Shown: positions 8,855-17,924 of the stretch, one piece after another
Position numbering within the stretch: position 1 is the stretch's first letter
How the letters are laid out: each line of letters begins with the position of its first letter
Source: Bacillus sp. FJAT-27225
GTDB lineage: Bacteria > Bacillota > Bacilli > Bacillales > Cytobacillaceae
NCBI RefSeq assembly: GCF_001685025.1
Contig: NZ_MAYU01000025.1
Coordinates: 248,001 to 312,000, forward strand
Direction of reading: 5' to 3'
Length of the DNA stretch: 64,000 nt
Program-made: the position numbers and the translations under genes
Notes under the pieces: model-generated
The model's input: only the letters and a program-made list of their open reading frames with translations
The model's database searches: none
Told to the model about the DNA's origin: nothing

Positions 8855-9949
8855 ATGGATGGAAAGGATTTCAGAGTAAGTGAAAAACTGAGTGAAGCCC
8901 ATACACTGCCTTCGTGGCTGTATACAAATCCGGAAGTTCTGAAAGTGGAAAAGGAAGCAATTTTTGGCAGGACATGGCAGTATGTAGCACACTTAAGCCA
9001 GTTGGATAAACCCGGGGATTTTATAACAGCGGAAATAGCAGGAAAACCAATTATTGTAAATCGGGGTTCGGATGGGGTTATCCGGGCATTTTATAATGTT
9101 TGCTCACATCGGGCCGCAAAACTCGTGGAAGGGGAAGGTAATAAAGCTGTATTTACATGTCCATATCATGCCTGGTCCTACCGCAATGACGGTTCTCTTC
9201 TTAGGGCACCAAATATGGGTGGCTGCGAGAACTTCCACCATGAAGATTTTTGTTTAAAAACAATTAAAACAGAAATCGTCCACTCATTCGTCTTTATAAA
9301 TCTAGATCCAAACGCCCCATCTATGAAAAGCCAATTCCCAAACCTATTCAAGCATACTGAGAAATTCGGCCTTGGCAACTTAAAGCGCACCCGTGTGAAG
9401 GAAACAATATGTCGGTCCAACTGGAAAGTAGGCATTGATAACTATCTGGAATGCGACCATTGCTCACTTGTCCATAAGACACTCGTTTCCAAACTTGATA
9501 TGAAACAATACGAAATGGAGATGTACGACTATTATTCCTATCAAGGCACACCGCTAAAAGGGAAGGGGTCAGACTTTGGAATGGGAGAAGGGGGCAGGTA
9601 TTATTGGCTTTATCCGAATACATGGTTTTCGTTTGATCCTGGCCCGGCCAATTTATCCATTCATCAATCGATTCCAATTGACCATAAAACAACCAAGTAT
9701 GTCTATACAACTTTTTTCATGCAGGATGAAATGACAGAGGAAGAAGAAGAGCTGCTTAAAATGGATGACCTTGTGAGAAAAGAGGACCTGGATATTTGCG
9801 AGGTGGTTCAAAAGGGCTTGGAAACGGGCGCCTATACGCAGGGAAGATTCTCTTTAACTGAAAATCTCGTTCATCACTTCCATTTAATCTTGCAAAAAGA
9901 CCTTGAAACCATCCTTCCGCTGGCAAAAGACCCATCAGCTGCGATTTAA
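8855..9949 (+). CDS. Rieske non-haem iron oxygenase, alpha subunit
   Basis: Terminal oxygenase of 364 residues. The Rieske 2Fe-2S ligands are C83-x-H85 and C102-x2-H105 (CSHR and CPYH). The mononuclear iron site is seen in NYLECDHCSLVH (H202, H207) with the distal acidic ligand expected in the C-terminal segment around EDLDICE. Overall it resembles the choline monooxygenase/carnitine oxygenase/stachydrine demethylase branch rather than ring-hydroxylating naphthalene-type enzymes. ATG at 8855 follows AAAGGAGGG. No reductase or ferredoxin gene lies in the operon, so electrons must come from elsewhere. With a permease and amine oxidase downstream, a methylated or quaternary amine is a plausible but unproven substrate. 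Confidence 0.9.
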   Translation: MDGKDFRVSEKLSEAHTLPSWLYTNPEVLKVEKEAIFGRTWQYVAHLSQLDKPGDFITAEIAGKPIIVNRGSDGVIRAFYNVCSHRAAKLVEGEGNKAVFTCPYHAWSYRNDGSLLRAPNMGGCENFHHEDFCLKTIKTEIVHSFVFINLDPNAPSMKSQFPNLFKHTEKFGLGNLKRTRVKETICRSNWKVGIDNYLECDHCSLVHKTLVSKLDMKQYEMEMYDYYSYQGTPLKGKGSDFGMGEGGRYYWLYPNTWFSFDPGPANLSIHQSIPIDHKTTKYVYTTFFMQDEMTEEEEELLKMDDLVRKEDLDICEVVQKGLETGAYTQGRFSLTENLVHHFHLILQKDLETILPLAKDPSAAI

Positions 9950-10035
9950 TCCAAAAGAGAATATCACTTTTTTAAACAATATGTAAGCGATTCCAAAACA
10001 AAACCATTTATTTAAAGAGGAAGCTAGGTGATAGG

Positions 10036-11457
10036 ATGTCAACGAATCAACCAAGCCAGCCATCATTAAAGCGGGCAATGAAAAGCAGACACCTCTTTAT
10101 GATGTCACTGGGTGGAATTATCGGTACAGGACTGTTTCTCGGCTCAGGCTATGCGATTGGCGAGGCAGGGCCGCTTGGTGCGATCCTTGCTTATTTGGTT
10201 GGCGGGCTGCTGATGTATTTGGCGATGGTCTGTCTTGGAGAACTTTCTGTATTCATGCCGGTTTCAGGATCGTTCCAGGCTCACGCAACAAAATTTATTG
10301 GCCCGGCAACAGGCTTTGTGATCGGCTGGGTGTATTGGCTTAGCTGGGCGATGTATGTCGGGCTTGAGTTTGTTGCCGCAGCAGTTTTGATGAAACGATG
10401 GTTTCCAGACGTTTCAACATGGATTTGGAGCGCAATTTTTGTTGTTTTATTGTTCGGAATTAATGCTCTGGCTACAAAAGCGTTTGCCGAGACGGAATAC
10501 TGGTTTGCCGGCATCAAAGTTTTTGCAGTCATTTTATTCATTATTATTGGTTTGTCTGCAGTATTCGGATTGATTAGTCTCGACAGCGAACCTACTCCAT
10601 ACTTGAGTAACTTTGTTGGTGATGGATTGCTCCCTGCCGGTATGATAGGGGTATTTATCTCGATGATGTCAGTCATTTATGCGTTTCAGGGTGCCGAAAT
10701 TATGGGTGTTGCTGCAGGAGAAACGGAAGAGCCCGAAAAAAATATCCCCCGAGCCATCCGGACAATTGTAATCAGGATTCTTTTATTCTATATTCTGGCG
10801 ATATTTGTCCTGTCCGCCCTGGTTCCGTATAAAGAAGCAGGGGTTCTCGAAAGCCCATTTGTAACTGTATTTGATATGGTGGGGATTCCTTATGCCGCTG
10901 ATATCATGAATTTTGTAATTTTGACAGCGATTCTTTCAGTTGGGAATACCGGATTATTTGCTTGCACAAGGATTTTGTATTCCTTGTCTGAAACTGGAAT
11001 GGCACCAAAGCTTTTTGGCAAATTGGATAAACGAGGAGTTCCTTTATATTCCTTGGCAGTTACCCTTGGCTTTGCCCTGCTTTCTTTGCTCACAAGCGTG
11101 GTTGCGGCGGATACACTGTTTGTAATTCTACTGGCTGTTAGCGGGATAGGCGGGACACTGACTTGGCTGGTAATTGCTGTGGCTCAAATTGGTTTTCGCA
11201 GGCAGTTCATTAAAAATGGCGGCAAACTGGAAGATTTGAAATTTAGGGTTCGGCTCTACCCATTTGTTCCGATCCTTTGTATTGTTATTTGCCTGTTCAT
11301 TTTCGGCTTTATGGCGTTTGATGCAACACAGCGAACTTCGCTTTATTGGGGATTTGGCTTTATTGCTGCATGTTATGGCTATTATTATCTTAAATTTAAA
11401 CGAAAACAGGTTACACTTCCGATGGATACTGCAAAAGTAGAGACGGAAGAAATTTAA
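10036..11457 (+). CDS. amino acid permease (APC superfamily)
   Basis: Transporter of 473 residues with about 12 membrane helices, of the amino acid/polyamine/organocation superfamily, close in pattern to GabP/AnsP-type permeases. The N-terminal block SLGGIIGTGLFLGSG is the conserved first-helix signature, and QGAEIMGVAAGETEEPEKNIPRAI is the conserved sixth-helix and loop signature of the family. It is second in the operon, between the Rieske oxygenase and the flavin amine oxidase, and should bring in the amine or amino-acid substrate. ATG at 10036 is preceded by GGAAGCTAGGTGA, an acceptable site. Confidence 0.9.
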   Translation: MSTNQPSQPSLKRAMKSRHLFMMSLGGIIGTGLFLGSGYAIGEAGPLGAILAYLVGGLLMYLAMVCLGELSVFMPVSGSFQAHATKFIGPATGFVIGWVYWLSWAMYVGLEFVAAAVLMKRWFPDVSTWIWSAIFVVLLFGINALATKAFAETEYWFAGIKVFAVILFIIIGLSAVFGLISLDSEPTPYLSNFVGDGLLPAGMIGVFISMMSVIYAFQGAEIMGVAAGETEEPEKNIPRAIRTIVIRILLFYILAIFVLSALVPYKEAGVLESPFVTVFDMVGIPYAADIMNFVILTAILSVGNTGLFACTRILYSLSETGMAPKLFGKLDKRGVPLYSLAVTLGFALLSLLTSVVAADTLFVILLAVSGIGGTLTWLVIAVAQIGFRRQFIKNGGKLEDLKFRVRLYPFVPILCIVICLFIFGFMAFDATQRTSLYWGFGFIAACYGYYYLKFKRKQVTLPMDTAKVETEEI

Positions 11458-11478
11458 CTCATATACAGGAGGCTATCG

Positions 11479-12822
11479 ATGAATCATTCCGGTCATTACG
11501 ATGTCATTATAATCGGCGGCGGCTTTTCAGGAGTTACCGCTGCCAGAGAACTGAAATCACTGGGATACTCGGTCCTGATCCTCGAAGCCCGGGACCGTCT
11601 TGGAGGGAGGACATGGGTTGATTATCGCCTCGGTACGGAACTGGAGATGGGTGGAACCTATGTGCATTGGCATCAGCCATTTGTTTGGTCGGAAATCACC
11701 CGTTACGGTTTGGAACTCGTAACAGGCCCAACACCTGAAAAAATGTACTATATTACCAATGGTAAAGTAAACTCAGCCTTACATGGCGAATTTAAAGCAA
11801 AACTTAGAAACACGGTTGAACGGTTAATGAGCGAGAGTAATAAGCATATGCCTCTGCCATTTCAGCCATTAGCATTGGATAGTTTTAAAGAGTTGGATAA
11901 AGTTACTGCAGCCCAGTTTATGAAGGATTTCGGCCTAAGCAAGGAGGAATACGAGATTTTGCATGGCTGGATTGCCTCGGATTATTGTGGCGCTCCTGAA
12001 GAAGGGGCAATCACACAAATTTTCCGCTGGTGGGCTTTCTCTCAAGGGAAGTGGGATACACATAGTGCGATGGTTTCAAGTTACAGGCTAAAGCGTGGAA
12101 CAAAAGAGCTGATTGAAGCAATCGCCGGGGATGCAAATGCAGATATCCAACTCTCAGCGGCCGTAGAAAAGGTTGAACAGGATGCTGGCCAAGTAACGGT
12201 TTATACCGCGGAGGGTTCCAGCTATCACGGAAATGCTCTCATTGCAACTGTCCCATTATCGACATTGAAGGATATCGAATTTATGCCGGCCCTTTCTCCT
12301 GAAAAACTGGCCTCCTCAAGGGAAGGCCAGACTTCTAAAGGCGTGAAGGTTTGGGCACGGATCAAGGGAGTACTTGAGCCATTTGATGCACTGGCACCGG
12401 GATGGTACCCGTTAAATTCTGTTCATTTGGACCGGTATGTGGACGATGACAGCATTGTAGTTGGATTCGGTCCAGATGCGTCAATCCTGAAACCTGAAGA
12501 CAGGGCGTCAGTTGAAAAAGCCTTGCAGCTTTGGCTGCCCGACATAGAGGTTGTTGAAAGCACAGGACATGACTGGGTGAATGATCAATTTTCGAAGGAA
12601 ACATGGCCAATGCTAAAGCTAAATCAATTAACTGCGTACCATCAGGAATGGAATACCCCTGAAAATGCAGTGTTTTTGGCAGGATCAACATACGCAACCG
12701 GGTGGGCAGGCTTTATTGATGGTGCAATCGAATCGGGTATTACGACTGGCAGGAAGGTTCATAAGTATTTGTGCAGTCGTCAATCTGCTAAAATGGATCT
12801 TTCCGTTGAATCGGTTTTATAA
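11479..12822 (+). CDS. flavin amine oxidase (FAD-dependent)
   Basis: Flavoprotein of 447 residues in the monoamine oxidase family. The dinucleotide-binding motif IIGGGFSGVTAARELKSLG and the following EARDRLGGR are at the N terminus. The C-terminal AGSTYATGWAGFIDGAIESG is the FAD-contacting block. It should oxidise an amine to the imine or aldehyde with oxygen as acceptor. RBS AGGAGGC lies 8 bases before the ATG at 11479. As the third gene of the operon it most likely processes an amine released by the Rieske enzyme or imported by the permease. The substrate is inferred only as a primary or secondary amine. Confidence 0.9.
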   Translation: MNHSGHYDVIIIGGGFSGVTAARELKSLGYSVLILEARDRLGGRTWVDYRLGTELEMGGTYVHWHQPFVWSEITRYGLELVTGPTPEKMYYITNGKVNSALHGEFKAKLRNTVERLMSESNKHMPLPFQPLALDSFKELDKVTAAQFMKDFGLSKEEYEILHGWIASDYCGAPEEGAITQIFRWWAFSQGKWDTHSAMVSSYRLKRGTKELIEAIAGDANADIQLSAAVEKVEQDAGQVTVYTAEGSSYHGNALIATVPLSTLKDIEFMPALSPEKLASSREGQTSKGVKVWARIKGVLEPFDALAPGWYPLNSVHLDRYVDDDSIVVGFGPDASILKPEDRASVEKALQLWLPDIEVVESTGHDWVNDQFSKETWPMLKLNQLTAYHQEWNTPENAVFLAGSTYATGWAGFIDGAIESGITTGRKVHKYLCSRQSAKMDLSVESVL

Positions 12823-12915
12823 TTGGATTCGAACAAAAAAACACCTTCCCTGTTTTTGGAACGGGTTCGGTTTTCGTACAAAAACGTAATTCGCATACAA
12901 ATTAGCAGTCTGACA

Positions 12916-13115
12916 ATAACCTTGGAGAAGAATTGGACATTTATGGGCAGAAATTCACCAAGGGGGAACTATTATTTTTTTTAATACAACATCAAATTCA
13001 TCATAGAGGACAAATGACTATTCTTATGCGTCAAGCTGGTTTATCAGTTCCAGGTCTTTATGGTCCATCAAAAGAGGAATGGGCTGAGATGGGTATGGAA
13101 GCTCCTAAAATTTGA
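12916..13115 (+). pseudogene. DinB-family remnant (C-terminal fragment)
   Basis: About 65 codons match the end of DinB/YfiT-like metal-binding four-helix proteins: GELLFFLIQHQIHHRGQM, where the HxxxHH-type histidines bind metal, then LRQAGL-type sequence ending VPGLYGP. The N-terminal two thirds, with the first metal ligand, are missing, and the frame is closed by a stop just upstream at about 12913. It is followed by a perfect terminator, so the original transcription unit end was kept while the gene body was lost. Confidence 0.65.
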
Positions 13116-13136
13116 TTGTAATTATTGTATATTGGT

Positions 13137-13175
13137 AATAAGAACAGGGCTATTATACATTCCTGTTCTTATTTA
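13137..13175 (+). terminator. Terminator after the DinB remnant
   Basis: AATAAGAACAGG and CCTGTTCTTATT form a perfect 12-bp stem around a 13-base loop, followed by a T-rich tail. Confidence 0.75.
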
Positions 13176-13574
13176 ATTTAAATGGGGTCGCGTATATAAA
13201 AATAAGATTGTGAAGAATTACACTTAAATAAACGGGTGCGTTATCCCAGCAGGATTAACCGCCTTTTTGTTAATTTTCTGGTTGAACAAACGATGGCAGG
13301 ATAGTTTAATAAGGATTTTGGGAAAAAACGAATTAAACGTGATGAAGGACTTGTCAAGGGGGGAGAAATATTTGTATTCAAAAGATAAATAGTTCTTATA
13401 TCGCGTTGGCTGTCATTTCAATGATCTTAGGACCGCTTACTGTCGGTACTTCCTTTGTTAGGCGAATTAGACCCATTTTGGGCAAAAATTTAAAGGAGCA
13501 ATCAACATGAAAGTCGGAAGAAGAAAAATGGGTTTGACAGAAGATGATAAATAAAATATTATTTATATATTAAA
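13176..13574. other. Non-coding stretch with possible gene debris
   Basis: At about 13230-13265 a degenerate GCGTTATCC/GGATTAACCGC hairpin with a T tract resembles the window's recurrent terminator family. From about 13380 to 13509 a short open stretch encodes a hydrophobic segment (SYIALAVISMILGPLTVG) but has no usable start, so it is probably debris of a membrane protein. Nothing else was recognised. Confidence 0.35.
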
Positions 13575-13594
13575 TATCGTTAAATCTCGATATA
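13575..13594 (+). promoter_or_regulatory. Putative ArsR-type operator 1
   Basis: Imperfect palindrome TATCGT-TAAATCT-CGATATA just upstream of the ArsR-family gene. A near-identical copy sits upstream of the partner gene (13949-13968). Likely autoregulatory binding site. Confidence 0.6.
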
Positions 13595-13622
13595 ACGAAT
13601 CGATTGAAAGGAGGATTAAGTA

Positions 13623-13907
13623 TTGATAAATGGAGAAATCCATCAATTTCTTAGAGCACTTGCAAGTGAAAAGCGACAGGAAATTATGTTTCTGTTTCTG
13701 GATAGAAATGAAGTAACAGTAAATGAAGTTGCAGATTTAGTTGGTATAGGTCAATCCACTGCCTCCGAACAATTAGCGATATTAAAAAAAGCAGGTTTAC
13801 TTTTTTCGCGTAAGCAAGGAAAGGTTGTATATTATTCAACCGATAAAAACAAAATTATGCAGTTATTGCGAGACTTTAATCAATTACTGACTAACTGCTG
13901 TAAATAG
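13623..13907 (+). CDS. ArsR-family transcriptional repressor
   Basis: A 94-residue winged-helix protein. The segment LRALASEKRQEIMFLFLDR, the recognition-helix region VADLVGIGQSTASEQLAILKKAGLL and the wing FSRKQGKVVYYSTD are classic ArsR/SmtB features. The N terminus lacks the helix-3 ELCVC metal site of ArsR and a Cys pair occurs only at the very C terminus (NCCK), so the inducer may be a metal bound there or not a metal at all. TTG at 13623 is preceded by AAAGGAGG. It is followed by a flavoprotein monooxygenase gene, and the same palindrome lies before both genes. Confidence 0.85.
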   Translation: MINGEIHQFLRALASEKRQEIMFLFLDRNEVTVNEVADLVGIGQSTASEQLAILKKAGLLFSRKQGKVVYYSTDKNKIMQLLRDFNQLLTNCCK

Positions 13908-13932
13908 AACATATAGGAATATCTATATGTTC
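13907..13932 (+). terminator. Hairpin between the ArsR gene and its partner
   Basis: GAACATATAG and CTATATGTTC form a perfect 10-bp stem with a GAATAT loop at the end of the repressor gene. There is only a short T run after it, so it may be an attenuator or mRNA end rather than a strong terminator. Confidence 0.5.
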
Positions 13933-13948
13933 ATCTTTTGATAAAACG

Positions 13949-13968
13949 TATCGTTGAATTGCGATATA
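13949..13968 (+). promoter_or_regulatory. Putative ArsR-type operator 2
   Basis: TATCGT-TGAATTG-CGATATA, the second copy of the palindrome seen at 13575-13594, 17 of 20 positions identical. It lies 20 bases before the monooxygenase start, indicating separate control of that gene by the same repressor. Confidence 0.6.
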
Positions 13969-13987
13969 TAAAGGGGCAAAATAATTG

Positions 13988-15034
13988 ATGAAATCATATG
14001 ATTCAATTGTAGTAGGAGCAGGTCAGGCGGGTTTAGCAGCGGCGTATTACTTACACAAAAAGGGTTTAAAGTATCTTGTTCTTGAAGATAGTAATCAAAC
14101 TGCTGGTTCTTGGACTAAATATTACAATAGTCTAAGATTATTTTCACCTGCACGATACTCATCACTTCCAGGACTCAAATTTCCTGGGAATCCAAATCGA
14201 TACCCCACTAGAGATGAAGTTATTTCTTATCTTAATCAATATGCTAATCATTACAACTTAAATATTCGAACTGGGGAAAAAGTTATAGAAGTGGGAAAAG
14301 AGGGCTCCTCTTTTGTAATATCATCAGAAAATGAAAATGTATATTATTCAAAAACTGTCATCTCAGCTACTGGTGCTTTCTCTTGTCCAAATATACCAAA
14401 AATTGATGGAAGTGAAATATACAAAGGGCAAATAATTCACTCTAGCCAATACAAAAACGTAGAGGGGTATAAAAATCAAAATATAATTGTAGTTGGTGGC
14501 GGTAACTCAGCTATTCAAATTGCCTATGAATTATCAAAAGTCTCAAACGTATCTATCGCCACTCGAAATCCTATTTCATTTAAACCCCAAAGAATTCTTG
14601 GGAAGGACATTCACTTTTGGTTGAAAGTAACAGGGGTAGATATTCTTCCTTATGGTCGAAAATTCTCTACGAATACTTCAATTATGGATACGGGGATTTA
14701 TAAACAAGCCATTTCAAAGGGCAATCCAGAGGGGAAAATTATGTTTAAAAAGTTTACAGAAGATGGGGTGATATGGGGTGATGGAAGGGAAGAAAAAGTG
14801 GATTCAATCATTTATGCAACTGGTTTTCGTCCTAATGTGAACTATCTATCATCTCTAATAAATGCAATTGATCCATTTGGAAAACCATTACACAGTAAAG
14901 GTGTAAGTACCACAATCTATGGTCTATATTATATAGGTCTTCCAGGACAACGGTCATTTTCTTCTGCAACCATACGTGGAGTTGGGTTAGATGCAAACTA
15001 TATAGTTAAGAAAATAACAAAGTTAACGGGGTAG
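13988..15034 (+). CDS. flavin-containing monooxygenase-like NAD(P)/FAD oxidoreductase
   Basis: Flavoprotein of 348 residues with two dinucleotide-binding motifs: VVGAGQAGLAAAYYL at the N terminus (FAD) and VVGGGNSAIQIA near residue 170 (NADPH). The FMO/CzcO-like segment LRLFSPARYSSLPG and the C-terminal block IYATGFRPNVNYL are present. In other bacteria a similar protein (ArsO type) accompanies ArsR regulators, and the shared operators here support co-regulation with the upstream repressor. No arsenate reductase or efflux pump is nearby, so an arsenic role is only a suggestion. ATG 13988 follows AAGGGG. Confidence 0.85.
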   Translation: MKSYDSIVVGAGQAGLAAAYYLHKKGLKYLVLEDSNQTAGSWTKYYNSLRLFSPARYSSLPGLKFPGNPNRYPTRDEVISYLNQYANHYNLNIRTGEKVIEVGKEGSSFVISSENENVYYSKTVISATGAFSCPNIPKIDGSEIYKGQIIHSSQYKNVEGYKNQNIIVVGGGNSAIQIAYELSKVSNVSIATRNPISFKPQRILGKDIHFWLKVTGVDILPYGRKFSTNTSIMDTGIYKQAISKGNPEGKIMFKKFTEDGVIWGDGREEKVDSIIYATGFRPNVNYLSSLINAIDPFGKPLHSKGVSTTIYGLYYIGLPGQRSFSSATIRGVGLDANYIVKKITKLTG

Positions 15035-15085
15035 CATTCTTGTAATCATAAATTTGTGAAAAAATGTACTTAAAGGGTGCTTAAC

Positions 15086-15118
15086 AGCTCAGAACAAATT
15101 GGCTCTGAGCTATTTCGC
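15086..15118 (+). terminator. Terminator after the monooxygenase
   Basis: AGCTCAGA and TCTGAGCT form an 8-bp stem with a 10-base loop followed by ATTT. Confidence 0.6.
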
Positions 15119-15278
15119 GTGCTAATTTTACTCCTAAAGTGTCTGCTAATTCGAATTTTGAACTTCAAAACCAAACCCGTTATGTTTGTTGGCAAGGTGT
15201 TTTTTTGTCTATTATAAAGGTTTCGTAGATTAATCCCCTTTGCTCGCCGGTTAATCTCCAAGTAAGTTCGCAGATTCC

Positions 15279-16604
15279 CTACAACTCCACCTTCCTCGGT
15301 AAAAATAACGTCCGTGCCCCTATCCGTTTGCACACTGTAAAGTAATGCAGGAGCGCCTGCAATACTGCCCCGAAGTTGAGCCCGATGATCACACCATCCA
15401 TACTTAAGGAAGGCATTGAACCAAGCACGAACAATCCGGCAAATGCAAATACATGTGCCCAAATTGTATGGAAAAACGCATCCTTTACGAGTCCTACTCC
15501 GATCAGGAAAGCCTGTAGCGGAGTGATGAAAAAGTGGAACAGGAAGTAAGGCCAAAGCAGTTTCAGGTAAAAGGGTGCGGCCGAGTTCGCAAAAAACAGC
15601 CTGGTCAACTCGTCAGCAAACATATGCATGAAAAAAACCGATACTGCGCCGTAGAGCATGGTCAGCCACATCGATTGGTACAGGAGAGTATGCAGCCTTG
15701 GCTGGTCCATGCGCGAATGGGCATCGGAGACGTTGGGGATTAACGTCACCATCAATGAGTGGGCAATGAAAGCAGGGAAAAAGCCTATGCTCATCGAGAC
15801 ACCCATCAGTACACCGAAATGCTCAGTTGCCGAAACTTCCGTAAAACCTGAACGAATGAGTGCCAACTGAATCAAGAATGGCTGGACAGCATTGGTCAAA
15901 GCATGGAAAATCCTAAGCCCCATTGTCGGCACCGACACTGATAACAATTTTTGCCGGGCCTGTGTTCCCGAAAGTTTGGATAGGGAAACAGTTCTCAGCC
16001 CCCGAATATGAATCAGAAATAAACTGAACAAATAAAGAAGCACGATAAATTCGCTGCCAATCATAGTTCCAATTGCCAGGAGCAAGGAGGTTTCCTGGTC
16101 ATAGTCAAAGAGCTGGAAAACGATTAATAACAATAGTAACTGAGCTGTTTTTCTTAAAAAATTGGAAACGGCAATTTTGCCCATTTCCTGAATGCCCATA
16201 AAGTAGCCTCGTGCGATTGAAGAAAAAGCTGCAATTGGGATCAGCGCGAACAAAAGCCATTGAATATGGTCGGGAAATCTACTGAAGGCAGCAGGAAACG
16301 CAGTTGCCACCGCTGTCAGGACAATTAGGACAATGGTTGTCAGCACCCCAAGCCTCAGGGCATGCCTCAGCAGGCTTAAATGAGTATCTTGTTTATTTTC
16401 CGCAATATATTTTGAAATTGAAACCGGCATTTCGAGCGTCGCCAAAATCATTAGGAAAAAGATAATCGGCATTAAGGACATGAAAATTCCCATGCCTTCT
16501 TCCTTCAGCTCCCGAGCCAGCTGCATATTAACAAAAAACTCTACGCACTCACCTAAAAAGGCAGCACAAATCAGGATTATGGTTCCCCTTAAGAATGAAT
16601 TCAA
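15279..16604 (-). CDS. SpoVB-like polysaccharide/lipid flippase (MOP superfamily)
   Basis: Integral membrane protein of 441 residues with about 12-14 helices. Its N terminus, FLRGTIILICAAFLGECVEFFVN, has the shape of stage V sporulation protein B and related multidrug/oligosaccharide-lipid/polysaccharide exporters. The TTG at 16604 is chosen because GGGGGTG precedes it by 6 bases and because the conserved family N terminus starts there; upstream ATG codons would add a non-family extension. SpoVB-type proteins move lipid-linked precursors across the membrane, for cortex or wall synthesis. It is shorter than classical SpoVB (about 518) and stands without cell-wall genes, so it may be a paralogue. 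Confidence 0.8.
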   Translation of the reverse strand: MNSFLRGTIILICAAFLGECVEFFVNMQLARELKEEGMGIFMSLMPIIFFLMILATLEMPVSISKYIAENKQDTHLSLLRHALRLGVLTTIVLIVLTAVATAFPAAFSRFPDHIQWLLFALIPIAAFSSIARGYFMGIQEMGKIAVSNFLRKTAQLLLLLIVFQLFDYDQETSLLLAIGTMIGSEFIVLLYLFSLFLIHIRGLRTVSLSKLSGTQARQKLLSVSVPTMGLRIFHALTNAVQPFLIQLALIRSGFTEVSATEHFGVLMGVSMSIGFFPAFIAHSLMVTLIPNVSDAHSRMDQPRLHTLLYQSMWLTMLYGAVSVFFMHMFADELTRLFFANSAAPFYLKLLWPYFLFHFFITPLQAFLIGVGLVKDAFFHTIWAHVFAFAGLFVLGSMPSLSMDGVIIGLNFGAVLQALLHYFTVCKRIGARTLFLPRKVEL

Positions 16605-16676
16605 GCCGCTCACCCCCATACAATCAAACATATGAGACAAGCATGCGATATAGTAGTAGTCTATGAAAATCCTACA

Positions 16677-17924
16677 TTATTTTTCAGAAGGGAAGGTAAC
16701 GGTGAACGTAGTCCCTTTGCCAAGCTTACTAGAAATATCAATATCACCATTCATTTCACGGATAATGCTAAAAGAGACCATCAGGCCGAGGCCAGTCCCT
16801 TTCTGTCCTTTCGTAGAGTAGTAGGGTTCACCAAGACGATTTACTTGTTCAGGAGACATGCCAATTCCTGTGTCCGAAATTTTAATGGCAACTTGGCCAT
16901 GACCGCAATCTGTATGTATGCTTAAAATCCCTCCGAGTGGCATAGCTTCAATGGAATTCTTCATTATATTGAGGAAGCTCTGCCGGAATTTGCTGCGGTC
17001 TCCATAAATAAAAGACTCTTCATGGAAAACGGTATTGACTTCAACCGAATTCATATTAGCAAGCGGCTGAAGAGAAGTGATTGAATGGCTGAGTTCGGTG
17101 CTCACCCGGAATTTATCGTTTTTATCCAAAGAAGGCTGAGCGAAGGTTAAATAGTTCTTAATAACCCTTTCAGCGGTTTCCAGCTCGCTTAGCGCTATTT
17201 TTATGTAGCCTCTGGTAGCATTTTTCATGTCCGAATCCTCGGCTGCAAGCTGCAAAAATCCTCGTACTGCGGTCAGAGGATTACGCACTTCATGTGAAAT
17301 GGCCGCGCTCATGTGGCTTGCAAGCTCGATCTTTTGAGCCTTTGCCATTTCTTCACGGTAAAAATCATTTTTTCTCAACTCTTCGATAAGAAAAGCAAGC
17401 ATCCCTATCCCGGCTAATTGGGTCAAAGAAAATTCTATTAAAACCTTCATTTCGGAATAGCTAAAGTTGTCCACTGACAACAAAGCCGCGAGTAAAAACA
17501 AGAGGTTCATTGCTAAGGATGTGCCTAACACGGTCATAAGCCGCTTCTTATATGGCTGCCTTTTAAACCAAGAGTAACTATAATGTAAAAAAATACCCGC
17601 TATGCTATACAAGGGGATAATCGTCCATAAGCCTTGGTTAACTCCATAAAATAAGGCCCTGAATAGGAGGGAAAGGAGGGATAGGAGCAGGCCATATCCA
17701 TAATAAAAGCCGCCAATAATGATTGGGATTTGACGTAAATCAATTAAAAAATCATACTGGCGGGTTGAAAATGAGAGGCAGACGAGCAGGGAAATGAATA
17801 ACCCCAAAAATCCTAGAATTTGAGAGTTTACCCGGGTACGAAGCCGTTCAGCCCAAATGTTAAACACGAACATGATTAGCATGATAAGTGTAAGGTTGAA
17901 AAAGAGGTTTTTAACGAATACCAC
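16677..17924 (-). CDS. sensor histidine kinase, sporulation-kinase-like (orphan)
   Basis: Kinase of 415 residues. The first 180 residues hold about six membrane helices in the arrangement of 5TM-type receptors of KinB. The HisKA phosphoacceptor motif AAISHEVRNPLTAVRGFLQL places the histidine at residue 211. The ATPase domain shows the N box (NIMKNSIEAM), G1 (DTGIGM) and G2 (GTGLGLMVS). No response regulator is adjacent, as is usual for kinases feeding the sporulation phosphorelay through Spo0F. It is divergent from the peroxiredoxin gene. The phosphorelay link is inference from domain style. Confidence 0.85.
   Translation of the reverse strand: MVFVKNLFFNLTLIMLIMFVFNIWAERLRTRVNSQILGFLGLFISLLVCLSFSTRQYDFLIDLRQIPIIIGGFYYGYGLLLSLLSLLFRALFYGVNQGLWTIIPLYSIAGIFLHYSYSWFKRQPYKKRLMTVLGTSLAMNLLFLLAALLSVDNFSYSEMKVLIEFSLTQLAGIGMLAFLIEELRKNDFYREEMAKAQKIELASHMSAAISHEVRNPLTAVRGFLQLAAEDSDMKNATRGYIKIALSELETAERVIKNYLTFAQPSLDKNDKFRVSTELSHSITSLQPLANMNSVEVNTVFHEESFIYGDRSKFRQSFLNIMKNSIEAMPLGGILSIHTDCGHGQVAIKISDTGIGMSPEQVNRLGEPYYSTKGQKGTGLGLMVSFSIIREMNGDIDISSKLGKGTTFTVTFPSEK

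Noticed and set aside
13380-13509. Small membrane protein gene
   Set aside because: Hydrophobic stretch but no ATG, GTG or TTG start in frame with a ribosome site; treated as debris.
13988-15034. Arsenic resistance gene arsO with certainty
   Set aside because: The ArsR link is suggestive, but no arsB, acr3 or arsC is nearby and the repressor lacks the classical arsenic site.
15070-15555. Minus-strand gene overlapping the SpoVB-like flippase end
   Set aside because: It is a shifted frame over a real gene and over non-coding sequence, with no start signal.
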